This document shows positions 12,078 to 24,669 of a stretch of DNA of 64,000 nt, piece by piece. Positions within the stretch are counted from its first letter, which is position 1. Each line of letters begins with the position of its first letter. The notes beneath the pieces were generated by a model, which was not told where the DNA came from, did no database searches, and worked only from the letters and a program-made list of their open reading frames with translations. A program made the position numbers and the translations under genes. This DNA is from Culex pipiens pallens (lineage: Eukaryota; Arthropoda; Insecta; Diptera; Culicidae), in the NCBI RefSeq assembly GCF_016801865.2, contig NC_068938.1:67307005-67371004 (forward strand), written 5' to 3'.

Positions 12078-13681
12078 CCCGGGCAGACGGTAATAACAAA
12101 ATTAATAATATTTCAAAAACAAATCCTGTTAAAATAACAAAAAGTGTTATTATTTTATCCTGAAGCTCAACTTCAAGAAGAAAAAACAATAACAGTTTCT
12201 GATAAAATAACAAAATTTGGTATTGAAGTGATATTATATTGAAAATGTTTAATAACACGCTAATAAGACGAAATGATATACATTTCAAAAACTCTCCTAA
12301 TAACAAAATTTGTTATTCGTTCGGTATACTGACTTAGAAATAAAATTACCATAAATCGCACAAATGTAAAAGTTTCGAAGTGTCCATAACACAATCTGTT
12401 ATTATTTTTTCTTTTATTAAATATGTTTAGATCTTTGAAATAATTTTGTCTAATTTCGTCGGGGTCATTATTTTGGCCATGAAATGGGGTCCTTAAGCTA
12501 AAATTATTCTAAAAAGTTGAAATTTTGAAAGTTGATTTTTTTAATTATTTGATATACTCCCTAAGGGACTTTGCTAAAATTGGCTAGAACTATGGGATTA
12601 TTTTGACCAATTTCGTCGAGGTCATTATTTTGGCCATGAAATGGGGTCCTTAAGCTAAAATTATTTTAAAAAGTTGAAATTTTGAAAGTTGATTTTTTTT
12701 TATTATTTGATATACCCCCTAAGAGACTTTGCTAAAATTGGCTAGAACTATGGGATAATTTTGACCAATTTCGTTGAGGTCATTATTTTGGCCATGAAAT
12801 GGGGTCCTTAAGCTCAAATTATTCTAAAAAGTTGAAATTTTGAAAGTTGATTTTTTTTAATTATTTGATATACCCCCTAATGGATTTTACTAAAATTGGC
12901 TAGAACTATGAAATAATTTTGACCAATTTTATCGGGGTCATTTATTTCACCATGAAATGGGGTTTCAAACTAAAATTGATTCGATAAAATTAACTTTTGA
13001 GAGTTCATTTTTTTAAATTTTGTTATATTCACTAACGGAATTGATTTATTTATTGAGAATTTTTGATGTGTGAATAACAAAAACTGTTATTATTTTCACA
13101 GAGCCACGAAGTCGGAGCTGACGTTGAAGTTCGAGCTGGAGTGAGACTTTGGAGATTGCATCGGATTCAGCAAATTTTCAGCAACTTTTACTTGGAGTCG
13201 GAATCTGTGAATTCGGGTATTTTTGGAGAGCTGAAGTCGTCGTTGACGTCATATCCTGCATCCAGGGTCGGAGTTGTCTTCAAAGTATGGATTCAAAGTC
13301 GCTTGGAGGTACCCGACTCTGCAGCCCTGACTAGTACAGAGGAGTAATGGTAACTGCAGGTTTATTTGCAAATAACAAATAAACCAAAACAATAACTTTT
13401 TTTTGTTATGGAGACATACCAGTTCAATAACATTTTTTGTTATTATGCTGCTCCGCCTCTCCGCACAAAATAACAAATCTTGTTATTCCTTCATGATTCC
13501 TTCTGTGTTATTGGTTTGTTATTGCAATAACAACATAATAACAGTTTAAGTTATTCTTCGAACAAATCTTTGTTATTGATTTTTGTTATTTTAACAACTA
13601 ATCCGATCATCCCAATAACATATTTCGATCTTCTCACAATATCAAAAACTGACCTTCCCAAGTTATTTCCGTCTGCTCGGG
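12078..13681. mobile_element. 1.6-kb TIR element with GGGCAGACGG ends
   Basis: The left end CCCGGGCAGACGGTAATAAC and the right end, read inverted, CCCGAGCAGACGGAAATAAC match at 18 of 20 positions. The interior is studded with TAACAAA/TTTGTTA words (for example near 12100-12310 and 13365-13600) and holds a tandem repeat (12445-13040). No transposase is present; superfamily undetermined and no convincing target duplication. Confidence 0.8.
12445..13040 (+). repeat. Internal tandem repeat, about 157 bp x 4
   Basis: GGTCATTATTTTGGCCATG recurs at 12463, 12620 and 12779, with a diverged copy at 12936; spacing is 157-159 bp. Divergence rises toward the last copy. Confidence 0.9.
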
Positions 13682-13842
13682 TTACCTGTAGAATGTTGTT
13701 TCCTTCTTTCCACATTTCTTTTTTTGCCTTCCTCACTGAGGTAAGGCTATAATCCTGCTCTAAAATTGAACTTTTTTTAAAAGCTCGAAAACCCACCTTG
13801 ATGTATACATATCGACTCAGAATCGAAAACTGAACAAATGTC

Positions 13843-13939
13843 TGTATGTATGTGTGTGTGTGTATGTGTGTGTGTATGTGTGTGTGTATGTGTGTGTGTA
13901 TGTGTGTGGGTATGTGTGTGTGTATGTGTGTGTGTATGT
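13843..13939 (+). repeat. TG-rich microsatellite, 10-bp units
   Basis: About ten units of TGTGTGTATG with few interruptions. The same position in the other family copies is also TG/CA-rich, so the microsatellite was seeded by the element. Confidence 0.93.
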
Positions 13940-14169
13940 GACCAATAATGTCACACAGTTTTCTCAGCACTGGCTGAACCGATTTTGACCAAACCAGTCG
14001 CATTCGACTTGGTTTAGGGTCCCATACGGTGCTATTGAATTGTTTGAAGTTTCGATAAGTAGTTCAAAAGTTATGTATAAAAATGTGTTTTCGCATATTT
14101 TCGGAAGATGAATAAATGGCAGTAAACTGAACCAAACATCATCATGTTATACATCGTTATTTAGGTAAT

Positions 14170-16690
14170 TGAAAGACCTTTTCAACGAGTCCACAACTTT
14201 GAAGATCTGGCAACCCTGTCTCGAGTTATAACCACTTAAGTGATATTTATGTACTGTTTTGTAGCCGGATCTCATTTAAATGTATGTAAACAATGTCCGG
14301 ATCCATCATCCGACACATCGTTGGTTAGATAATCGAGAGACCTTTCGAACGAGTCCACATAATTGAACATCTGGCAACCCTGTCTCGAGTTATGACCACT
14401 TAAGTGATATTTAAGTTCTTTTTTGAAGCCGGATCTCACTTAAATGCATGTAAACGATGTCCGGATCCATCTGCCGACCCATCGTTGATTAGGTAATCGA
14501 GAGACCTTTCCAACGAATCTACAACATTGAAGATCTGGCAACTCTGTCTCGAGTTATAACCACTTAAGTGATATTTATGTACTTTTTTTGTAGCCGTATC
14601 TCATTAAAATGTATGTAAACAATGTCCGGATCCATCATCCGACCCATCGTTGGTTAGGTAATTGAAAGACCTTTCCAACGAATGTACAACATTGAAGATC
14701 TGGCAACCCTGTCTCGAGTTATAACCACTTAAGTGATATTTATGTACTTTTTTTGTAGCCGGATCTCATTTAAATGTATGTAAACAATGTCCGGATCCAT
14801 CATCCGACACATCGTTGGTTAGGTAATTGAAAGACCTTTCCAACGAATCTACAACATTGAAGATCTGGCAACCCTGTCTCGAGTTATAACCACTTAAGTG
14901 ATATTTATGTACTTTTTTTGTAGCCGTATCTCATTAAAATGTATGTAAACAATGTCCGGATCCATCATCCGACCCATCGTTGGTTAGGTAATTAAAAGAC
15001 CTTTCCAACGAATGTACAACATTGAAGATCTGGCAACCCTGTCTCGAGTTATAACCACTTAAGTGATATTTATGTACTTTTTTTGTAGCCGTATCTCATT
15101 AAAATGTATGTAAACAATGTCCGGATCCATCATCCGACACATCGTTGGTTAGATAATCGAGAGACCTTTCGAACGAGTCCACATAATTGAACATCTGGCA
15201 ACCCTGTCTCGAGTTATGACCACTTAAGTGATATTTATGTACTTTTTTTGTAGCCGTATCTCATTAAAATGTATGTAAACAATGTCCGGATCCATCTGCC
15301 GACCCATCGTTGATTAGGTAATCGAGAGACCTTTCCAACGAATCTACAACATTGAAGATCTGGCAACTCTGTCTCGAGTTATAACCACTTAAGTGATATT
15401 TATGTACTTTTTTTGTAGCCGTATCTCATTAAAATGTATGTAAACAATGTCCGGATCCATCATCCGACCCATCGTTGGTTAGGTAATTAAAAGACCTTTC
15501 CAACGAATGTACAACATTGAAGATCTGGCAACCCTGTCTCGAGTTATAACCACTTAAGTGATATTTATGTACTTTTTTTGTAGCCGGATCTCATTTAAAT
15601 GTATGTAAACAATGTCCGGATCCATCATCCGACACATCGTTGGTTAGGTAATTGAAAGACCTTTCCAACGAATCTACAACATTGAAGATCTGGCAACCCT
15701 GTCTCGAGTTATAACCACTTAAGTGATATTTATGTACTTTTTTTGTAGCCGTATCTCATTAAAATGTATGTAAACAATGTCCGGATCCATCATCCGACAC
15801 ATCGTTGGTTAGGTAATTGAAAGACCTTTCCAACGAATCTACAACATTGAAGATCTGGCAACCCTGTCTCGAGTTATAACCACTTAAGTGATATTTATGT
15901 ACTTTTTTTGTAGCCGTATCTCATTAAAATGTATGTAAACAATGTCCGGATCCATCATCCGACACATCGTTGGTTAGATAATCGAGAGACCTTTCGAACG
16001 AGTCCACATAATTGAACATCTGGCAACCCTGTCTCGAGTTATGACCACTTAAGTGATATTTAAGTTCTTTTTTGAAGCCGGATCTCACTTAAATGCATGT
16101 AAACGATGTCCGGATCCATCTGCCGACCCATCGTTGATTAGGTAATCGAGAGACCTTTCCAACGAATCTACAACATTGAAGATCTGGCAACTCTGTCTCG
16201 AGTTATAACCACTTAAGTGATATTTATGTACTTTTTTTGTAGCCGTATCTCATTAAAATGTATGTAAACAATGTCCGGATCCATCATCCGACCCATCGTT
16301 GGTTAGGTAATTGAAAGACCTTTCCAACGAATGTACAACATTGAAGATCTGGCAACCCTGTCTCGAGTTATAACCACTTAAGTGATATTTATGTACTTTT
16401 TTTGTAGCCGGATCTCATTTAAATGTATGTAAACAATGTCCGGATCCATCATCCGACACATCGTTGGTTAGGTAATTGAAAGACCTTTCCAACGAATCTA
16501 CAACATTGAAGATCTGGCAACCCTGTCTCGAGTTATAACCACTTAAGTGATATTTATGTACTTTTTTGAAGCCGGATCTCACTTAAATGTATGTAAACGA
16601 TGTCCGGATCCATCATCCGACCCATCGTTGGTTAGGTAATTGAAAGACCTTTCCAACGAGTCCAAAACATTAAAGATCTGGCAACCCTGT
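14170..16690 (+). repeat. 165-bp tandem array inside element copy A
   Basis: CCGGATCCATC recurs at 14297, 14461, 14626, 14791, 14956, 15121, 15286, 15451, 15616, 15781, 15946, 16110, 16275, 16440 and 16604, that is fifteen copies at 164-165 bp. Variants (GCCGTATCTC against GCCGGATCTC, CATCATCCG against CATCTGCCG) recur in blocks, which indicates multi-monomer duplication. Two related units are in copy E near 44920-45240. Confidence 0.95.
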
Positions 16691-16861
16691 CTCGAGTTCT
16701 GACCACTTATAATGCCACTTATGAGCCCTTGAGTGATATGTGTGTTTTTTGGATCAATTTTGTGTCCAAACCCATCATATTACATATCACCCATTGTTGG
16801 AAAAGAGTGAGGAAGGCACCAACCACATAGGTGGATTAAGTTAGATTTTTCTTTTTTTTTT

Positions 16862-17321
16862 TTGGGCCAAATTAAGTTAAGAACGCAATTTTATGATTTT
16901 GTGCAGCTCTCAATGCCTTACCTTTTGACCATCACATATCCCCAAAATTCCATTTTAATCCTGAGATATTCAACAAAAACCGTGCATTGTTGTCACTTTT
17001 CATATGAAAGAAGTTTCAATATTGTCGTGCTATCTTGACACACCCCTTGACACAATTGATGGAAGTGTTACAACTGGCCAAAGGGATTTCAGGTCAGAAC
17101 GCGTTTGACACACGTACATGCCCGTCTACCGTAAACATTTGTAATTATAACTCGGGACTCCGGCAACCAAATTCAACTAAACTTTGGGACAATGCAAATA
17201 ATGGTTAACCAAACAAAACGTGTTTGTTATTGTTAACATTGCGTGCTCTAGTTTTTGTCAAACATCAAAACTAGTTTTTCTCGGAACATCGAAATTGCGG
17301 GTGCGTCAAGATAGCACGACA
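16862..17321 (-). mobile_element. CGTCGTGCTATC-family MITE, diverged reverse copy
   Basis: Reverse-oriented relative of 9410-9939: it begins with GGCCAAATTAAGTTAAGAAC and ends GCGTCAAGATAGCACGAC. It lacks one terminus and has an internal deletion. It directly follows element copy A. Confidence 0.7.
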
Positions 17322-18063
17322 AATTGTGAAGTGTTTTTTGTGCCCCGCGGACTCATTTTGAATGATCATGTAAAATGGCTCTTTGACCACTTGTAAAGTT
17401 ATTTTATTCTTTTTCAAAATTAAGGTTTTTTCATGCTTATTTCTTTGATGATTTATGCATTTAAGGACACAAATATTTTATTCAAAAATCTTAATAATTA
17501 AAACAATTTCACCAGTTTCGATGTGAGTGAAGCTAGTAAATATCTTCAAAACTTTCATCATTTTTTTTAGATATATAAACGTTCAAATTTGAAATCTGTA
17601 ATAAATGCAAAAATATAAGTATTCTATATTAATTTGAAAGTAATAATTGTGAATTGACCCATTACCTTACTTTGACCTTAGAAACCTTCTCTCTGGATTA
17701 TGGACGAAACTTTGCCTATGTGAATTGAATTTATTTTTTGTACCATTTTTTTCGATTAAGTCTCCATACATTTTTATGGGGCTGGTCATACAAAATGGGT
17801 ATAAAACTATATGAAATTATGTATTTTTAGAAGGGATTTTCTTATCGATCTGGTGTCTTCAGCAAAGTTGTAGATCATGATGAGAATTTTTCAGAAATAA
17901 ATGGGTACGCGAAAAAAAAAATCCGATTCCTATTTTATTTAGGCATAATGACCTAAAAGTGGAATTCCCAAAAATTTAATGATTTGTTTTAGGGGACTAA
18001 AACAGACATCTTTTGAGCCATATTACGTGATGGAGCAAAATTTGGTTTAGGAGATATGTTTTT
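17322..18063. other. AT-rich spacer with foldback-family remnant
   Basis: 17740-17880 resembles the GGCAAAGTTGTAGGTAT foldback family (CTTCAGCAAAGTTGTAGATC). The rest is AT-rich with no gene seen. Confidence 0.45.
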
Positions 18064-18674
18064 GCCTTCCTCACCTTACTGAGGAAAGGCTATAAAATTA
18101 CTTGGAAATTAAACTTCTTAATTTGACATCCTAGACCCACCTTCATGTATACCTATCGACTCAGAATCAAATTATGAGCAAATGTCTGTGTGTGTGGTGG
18201 GATGTTGATCAAAACGCGTCCAAGACATTGTAGATCTGACAAACCTATCAAAAGTTGTAAGCACTTAAGTGTCATTTATACGCTTTTGGAGGCCGGATCT
18301 CAGATATGTTGATGAAAACGTTGTCTGGATCTCTCATGCGACCTATCGTTGGATAGGTATTCAAAAGTGCTTTCCAACGCTTCCAAAACATTGAAGATCT
18401 GACAACCCTATCAAAACACTTCAGAGTTATTTATGCACTTTTTGTAGGCCGCATCTCAGATATTTTGATGGAAACGTTGTTCGGATCTCTCATGCGACCT
18501 ATCGTAGGATGGGTATTCAAAAGACCTTTCTAACGCGTCCAAAACATTGAAGATCTGACTACCCTATCAAAAGTTATAACCACTTAAGTGTTATTTACGC
18601 ACTTTTTGCATTTTGGATAGCACCCTTTAAATGTGAGGAAGGCGCCAACCATCTAAGGGTGGATTAAGTAACGT
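18064..18674 (+). mobile_element. CCTTCCTCAC element, copy B
   Basis: Same ends and internal words as copy A (CTATCGACTCAGAATC, CCAACCATC...GGTGGATTAAG), but only about 0.6 kb, with diverged tandem units near 18230-18600. Confidence 0.82.
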
Positions 18675-18712
18675 TTTTTTTAAATCGAATCGGTTTTTGG
18701 AAAACTTCTAAA

Positions 18713-20917
18713 CAAGGGGTTTCCAGCATCATGGATTACTGACCAGTCTAAATGGAATTACCAGGATTACTGGCAATATGTCATGAATTACTTTGATTTC
18801 CCAGAATTACTTGGGATATCCAGAAACCACGCAGAATTGCTCAAATTTATAAAAATAACTTGGAATTACTGCCTAGCTTCCAGCATATTGAGAATTGGAT
18901 CGAATGACAGCTGTCAAATTCACAAAACCACGTGCTTGGCAATAGTACGTCCATCCCGGGAATTCCCGGCACAAAATTCCCGGGATTTTTATATGTTGTA
19001 CGGGGAATTCCCGAAATTAAACAAAAATCATAATTTGGCCTGGAAATTACATTAGTATTACAATTAATAAGTTTAAACTTTTCTAAAATTTACATAAATT
19101 GGTACCATTTTATTTGTTGTCATTTTTGTTTTAGACATCTTAAACCAATTTTCAAGCTGTTTCATTCATGTCATATAGAAATAAATAAAAAATAATTATT
19201 TATAAGATACTTATTCAATTTGAATTAGAAATGTGGTGCATATAAAATTCAAAGCACAACAGAGAACAGCAAAAATTTGTTTAACACTGGAACGCCCAAC
19301 GCATGTCCAACTTACACAGACGCCCAAGCCTCCCAAAAAAGAAGGAACAGTAACTTCAACTCACTGGTTCTCGGGCATTACTCAACCAATCGGGACAATT
19401 CTTGTTTCCAGTGATTTGTAAGAATGTCTAGATCCTAAAATTGTGCAGAACTTAATTCGATCAATTCTGTAATTTTTGCGATCAAAAACAACGTTCCACC
19501 TTTTTTAAAACGACTGCCGCCGCTGAATTTTTGGGGATTTTTTTTACAAGCGAAAAAAAAAAGTTGGAACGATGTTTTTGATCGCAAAAATTACAGATTT
19601 GATCGAATTAAGTTCTGCACAATTTTAGGATCTAGACATTCTTACAAATCACTGGAAAGAAGAATCATCTTGATTGGTTGAGTTATGCCCGAGAACCAGC
19701 GAGTTGAAGTTACCGTTCCAACTTTTTTGGAGCCTTGGGCGTTGGAATGTTAAGCTATCTAAAAACTGCTATCCTTGTTTAGATTGATATTAATAGTATT
19801 GAGCTAATTCTATAAATTTAAAGCTTGAAAAACATAATAAATATAAAGAAAACATAGATTTTATTACTTTTTCAAAAAGTAAAAAATTCCCGGGAATAAA
19901 TAAATATTTTTCCCGTTTTCCGGGAAACTCAAAACCTGGGAAAATTAGACGTCCTGCTTGGAAATCCTCGAACAAGTGGGTAAATATCAACATCATTTTG
20001 AAAACTGATTTTGGCGTTCGAGTGCATTTTAAATTTAAAGCACAACAAAGAACAAAAAAAATCTTCAAAACTATCTAAAAGTGCTATCCCTGTTTAGATT
20101 GATTTTAATAGTATTGTGCTAATAGTTTGATTTTAAAAACATAACTAATATAAAGAAAACATAGATTTCATGACGTTTTCAAAAATTTCCCGGGATAAAA
20201 AATATATTTTTTCCGTTTTCCGGTATACTCAAAACCCTGGAAAATTGGACGCCCTACTTGGAAATCATCGAATAATGTGGTAAACATCAACGTCAGTTTG
20301 ACAACTTATTTTGACGTTTGAGTGTTTTTCATCCGAATACATTTGAATTAGAGAGCATCCAAATTGGCGGACATTTCGAATCCGCTCTGTACTTCTTACA
20401 ACCATAAAAAGCATCAAGGAAAAGCAAAATGCATTCTGCCGATTTACCTTTTAAGAATTACTAGTAGTTACTTGAATTAATGGGAAATACACGAACTACT
20501 GAGTAACTATGGAATTACTCGAATTACTACGGAATTACTAGGTAATTCCACAATTATAGGAATTACTGCAGAATTGCGGAGAAATTCTGGAATTACTGAA
20601 TTACTTACTCAAAATCCGAATGATCCCGTACTAGCTGTAACTTTGGTTTCATACATGAAAATTAATAGGCAATAAATAGAATTATAAAAGGTTTATCGAA
20701 ATTATCTTTTAAACAGTTATTTTTTATTATTTTATTATTTTCTGAAGTATGTTTTCACAAACAAGAATCATGGAATTACCAGGATTACTGGGATTATTAG
20801 GAATTGCCAGGATTACTCTGGAATTACTCAGTAAATCCGGAATTACAGAATTACTTGCTCAAATTCCAAGTAATTCCGGATTAGTGACCAGTCTGACACG
20901 ATGCTGGAAACCCCTTG
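18713..20917. mobile_element. Non-autonomous hAT-like element, 2.2 kb
   Basis: Terminal inverted repeats CAAGGGGTTTCCAGCATC at 18713-18730 and, inverted, at 20900-20917 match at all 18 positions. The 8-bp target duplication CTTCTAAA lies at 18705-18712 and 20918-20925. Both are hAT hallmarks. The subterminal zones are dense in GGAATTACT words (near 18740-18870, 20450-20600 and 20760-20880), a possible transposase-binding repeat. A TTAA-flanked foldback is nested inside. No transposase ORF is present. Confidence 0.88.
19285..19749. mobile_element. 465-bp foldback MITE with TTAA duplication
   Basis: TTAA at 19281-19284 and 19750-19753 flanks ends CACTGGAACGCCCAA and (inverted) CATTCCAACGCCCAA. 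The arms pair over about 200 bp, for example GTAAGAATGTCTAGATCC near 19419 against its complement near 19630, around a GC-richer centre near 19500-19550. It is nested in the hAT-like element, so it is the younger insertion. Confidence 0.85.
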
Positions 20918-20925
20918 CTTCTAAA

Positions 20926-23781
20926 ATCAAAAAAAAAACATTGAAAAGCTATCGAAAAGTAGTTCACAAGTTTTCTGATAAAATGCCAAAAATTTTCTTT
21001 TCATCAAATTTCACTTTGTTTGAAAACTTATTATTGCAAAACATCTGAACATGTGTACAATGCATTTTAGAACTGGTTTTGCATTAAAATGTTGAGATTT
21101 AGGCTTGTTATTTCAAATTTTATGTATTTTTTTCATGGATTTACTATATATTATGGTGAACTTTTGAAGGAACTATGCATGTAGCGCTGTTTTCATTCAA
21201 ATAAATCAGTCTGTTTACCTATAAATGGTTTATATGCGCTTAAGACAACACGTCTACATAGTTTCATTGATATCGGAGAAGGTCGATTTAAAAAGATCTG
21301 AAAATTACCTCTGTTGAACATGAATAATTCAATAATTGTTTTTAAGTAATTTTTGTGTGATTTTCACAATTCAAAATGGAACAATAAAAGACGAGGATGA
21401 AGAATGTCTTATTATAAAGGAATGATGATTTAAACATTCATATATTCGACATCACAGATCGGAAAAAAAATCCGTATAAAATCTAATACCCAAGCAACCA
21501 GAACTAGATCTCCAGCACAGTTCCCCGGACAGTACGACTCCCGCTGTATCGCATCGCATCGAAACCAAAACTTTTGTATTGGATTAAGTTGTTATATTAC
21601 ATCACACCGCCGCCGCGCACACTCCAACTTCATCATCCAGTCGGAGAGATCCGCAAATCCCCGGTCCCTGTGGAACCCCTTTTCCATGCGCAGTCCCGAT
21701 GATGCCCGCCGGGATAATTTTCGAATCAAGCACCAGCACCACAGCAGTGTGTCTGTTTGTGTTTCAACCCACTAACCACCTCGCAATTTTCCGCCAACCA
21801 CCCACCCAGCGTTTTTGAGTGATGAAAATGTACCATAATTTTGCTTTGTTTCACCCACCCTTGGCAGAAGCGAGAAAGATGATGAAGAATTTAATTTGCA
21901 ATACCACGCCTCGGTAATTATATTTCGACCAAATTTATTGTTGAAATTTTAATTGTACTTTGGAGAGTGTGACTGTATGTGTGTGTGGGTTCGTGTTTGC
22001 GCCCGCTCCGTGGTGGCGGAAAATTTTCAATTTTCGTCCTGGTCGACGTCGAACAAGAGGTTGTGGTGGGTGTTTATTTTGGGTGTTTGCTTGCTCGAGA
22101 GGCATGGTTTATGGGTGTTTTGAGAACTTGTATTTCTTGGGAAAGACAAAGAAGGCTTCCTTACACGGCACCGTTTTCAATTTCATTTTACTTGTTCGAG
22201 GCTGGCGAGAGGGGGATTAGCATGATATAAAATTCAATCAACGGTGATATTACACGTCTTAATTTCATATTTCTGGAAGGTAATTTGGAGGATTACGGAT
22301 GAAGATGGCTTGAGCAAAGTTAATTGAGTGAGATTGACCCAACATTTTTCAACACTATTAGATAATAATACGTATTCCAATGATCTTGTAATGCGTAGAC
22401 CAAAACAAATACATCTCCGTAAACAAAGCAATTGAGACGTTCTTAGCTTGGTTGACATCCTTCCGAAAGCCATTTCCACTGAAATCGATATCCCTGGGAG
22501 GGCGAAAACAAAATTACGCCCGGCACGTGTCACGTGACAAAACGAAACAAAACGGATTGCAACCGTTGAATAAACGCCGCCAAATCATGCTCATCATTAG
22601 CTGGGAGTTCCAAAATCGGTCCCCTCTCCGATCTACACTGTCTTTGTGTGAAAATTGTTTTTCCAACCCCGCGCTCTCTCGTTCCGTTTCAGCCCAGCAA
22701 GTGGTCGTATAAAGGCCACGATTGTCACACAGGCGAAACAGCAGCAGCAGCAGGTCACCGTAAAAGCGAAAAGGGGGCGCAATGTTGTGCAAAAACATGC
22801 GCCTCAATATTGACGTTAATTGCTCGAACGTCCCACCGGGAGGGCCACACGTTAGGATTCGGAGCGATATTCGAGGACAATTTGGATCATTGTGCTGCGA
22901 GGATGAGGTCATGGATGCTTGACTGTTGAGTGCAATCGCTGATCGTATTGGGCTGTTGTGCATTTTAATAAATTTGAATTTTGAATATGCTTGTTTTTGA
23001 TACACTTAGAAAAAAGTCTATTAAAAATAATTTCAGTCTGTTTGAAACGTCTTTTTTCCAACTGGTTTTTATGATTTTACAAATGATTTTTCAAAGTTTG
23101 GCATATTTTTTTGTATTTTTTGTTTTATTTAGTAGAACTTTAATTGACATAAGTACTGCTGCTCTAATCGGGTTAGTCTCATATGTAAATTTCACGAAAA
23201 AGTGGATTTTCTCCGGTTTTCTAGAACAAAATACTAAATTTTATTGGTTTTTCCGATAGTTTACATGATTTCTAACCAAACTGCATCATTACCTCAAAAC
23301 TGACGAAATTAAATATGGGACGGACTAGCTTCGAGCGGTATTTAAATTATTAAAATTAGATTTTATTATTTTTCTGCACGTCGGTACCCATATGCTCACA
23401 TGCCTGCGATATGCTACTTTGAAGAAATACTATCAGCTCCCAAGTATTGTAATTAATCATAATTGTTGTTAATAGAATTAATTTACTCGTCATACAAATT
23501 TGGAACGCGTTAACATCAGTGTGCATACTTTGAGAGGCATGTTATAAAAATGTTACCAAAATTATGTGAGACCTACCTTTGAAAATTCAGAATAGTTGTA
23601 ATGCAATGTTAATAAAAAAGACCAAATAAATGAATTCAATTAATTTTATTTTCACTTATTTTAAATTTTCGTTCAGATTGAGACTCATCGTTTTCAAAGA
23701 TTGCAGAATTGAAAAAATAAAGTGTAGACAATAATATTTTGTTTGATTTTTCCTTTTTTCTAGTAAAGTCTCCATATGACT
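20926..23781. other. Largely single-copy DNA; no gene recognised
   Basis: 21490-22960 is more GC-balanced and free of obvious repeats. It includes a TATAAAG word near 22709 upstream of a short CAG run (near 22740) and a 163-codon minus-strand ORF (22514-23005). None has a recognisable domain, and the TATA word alone is weak. 20926-21480 and 22980-23780 are AT-rich. Confidence 0.4.
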
Positions 23782-24403
23782 AGTGCTGAGTGATTTTTCA
23801 CGGCTCATAAATTAAAACTTCACGGCATGCTTATTACAAAATATTTGAATTCTTTACAATTTTATTATTAAAATAATTCGCTAAAGTCTCTCCAAACTAA
23901 ACTTATTCTTAATTCATCAATAGAAGTACTATAATATTTGATTATTTCGAATGAGTTTGATCAATCATTTAGTATTTATTATAACAAAAAAAAAACATTA
24001 AAAAAACTTAATTTCTACTTTAAATATTCAAATAATTTTGATTTTTTACTCACTTTATACAATTTAACTAGTCAATCGTTATTTTACTAAATTTAACAAA
24101 GATAAACAAAAATAAAAAAGCTCAAGCTGTTTTGTGTTTTCATTTATTTAATTTCACTTTGTGTTAATCATAGCATGTTACAATTAAATGTCATTTTGCT
24201 GTGGCATGTGAAAATCAGCATTTCGATAGAGATATCTTATGATCAATATCTTCAAAAATGAGATCTAAATTAACCATGCAACCATGTTTTATTTCAAAAA
24301 TCTAATTTTCAAACACTGAGAAGCAATTTTTCAGATTTCACGGCTAAGGGCAAATTTCACGAATTACGCGGCTTCCGTGAAATCGCGAAAAATTACTAGC
24401 CCT
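23782..24403. mobile_element. TIR element, GGGCTAGT...TTTCACGG family, copy 1
   Basis: The left end AGTGCTGAGTGATTTTTCAC and the right end, read inverted, GGGCTAGTAATTTTTCGCG are related, and both are followed by CACGGC words. The interior is AT-rich and non-coding. A second copy is at 39237-40804. Confidence 0.7.
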
Positions 24404-24669
24404 TTATATTACTTATACTTATGCTTTTCTAGTAAAGTCTCCATATTTTTGTCTGTTAAATTACAGCTAAAAGTTGAAATATTGAGCCATTAACATTTGC
24501 AATTTTCGAATAGTCTGAACATTTAATTTAAATATGTAATATTTTCATCCAGAGTAGTCAAAAAAAGACAACGTCAGCTTTTTTGAATATTTTTATATAC
24601 AAAACGAAATTAATTATGCATTTTTGTTCTTTTTAGGCTTGAATTGAATCTAGATTTTTTTTTGAATAG

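Larger units (their letters stand above)
13726..16844 (+). mobile_element. CCTTCCTCAC element, copy A, expanded
   Basis: The left end GCCTTCCTCACTGAGG and the right end GTGAGGAAGGC...GGTGGATTAAG match those of copies at 18064, 38336, 40111 and 44836. The order is: end, word ATCGACTCAGAATC, TG-rich microsatellite, unique piece, tandem monomers, end. This copy is about 3.1 kb against 0.55-0.77 kb for the others because of a 165-bp tandem expansion. No transposase ORF is present; the 150-codon minus-strand ORF at 13551-14003 is a translated microsatellite. Confidence 0.85.

Noticed and set aside
13551..14003. 150-codon ORF with His-Thr-Ile repeats
   Set aside because: Translation of the TG microsatellite and transposon end; it has no independent support.
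14170..16690. CRISPR-like regular repeats
   Set aside because: Units are contiguous 165-bp tandem copies with no unique spacers, in a eukaryotic transposon.
22700..22760. TATAAAG word followed by a CAG run as a core promoter
   Set aside because: Single short motif without a clear initiator or a downstream gene; too weak to list as a promoter.
22514..23005. 163-codon minus-strand ORF
   Set aside because: No recognisable domain, overlapping ORFs on both strands, and GC-balanced DNA where such ORFs arise by chance.
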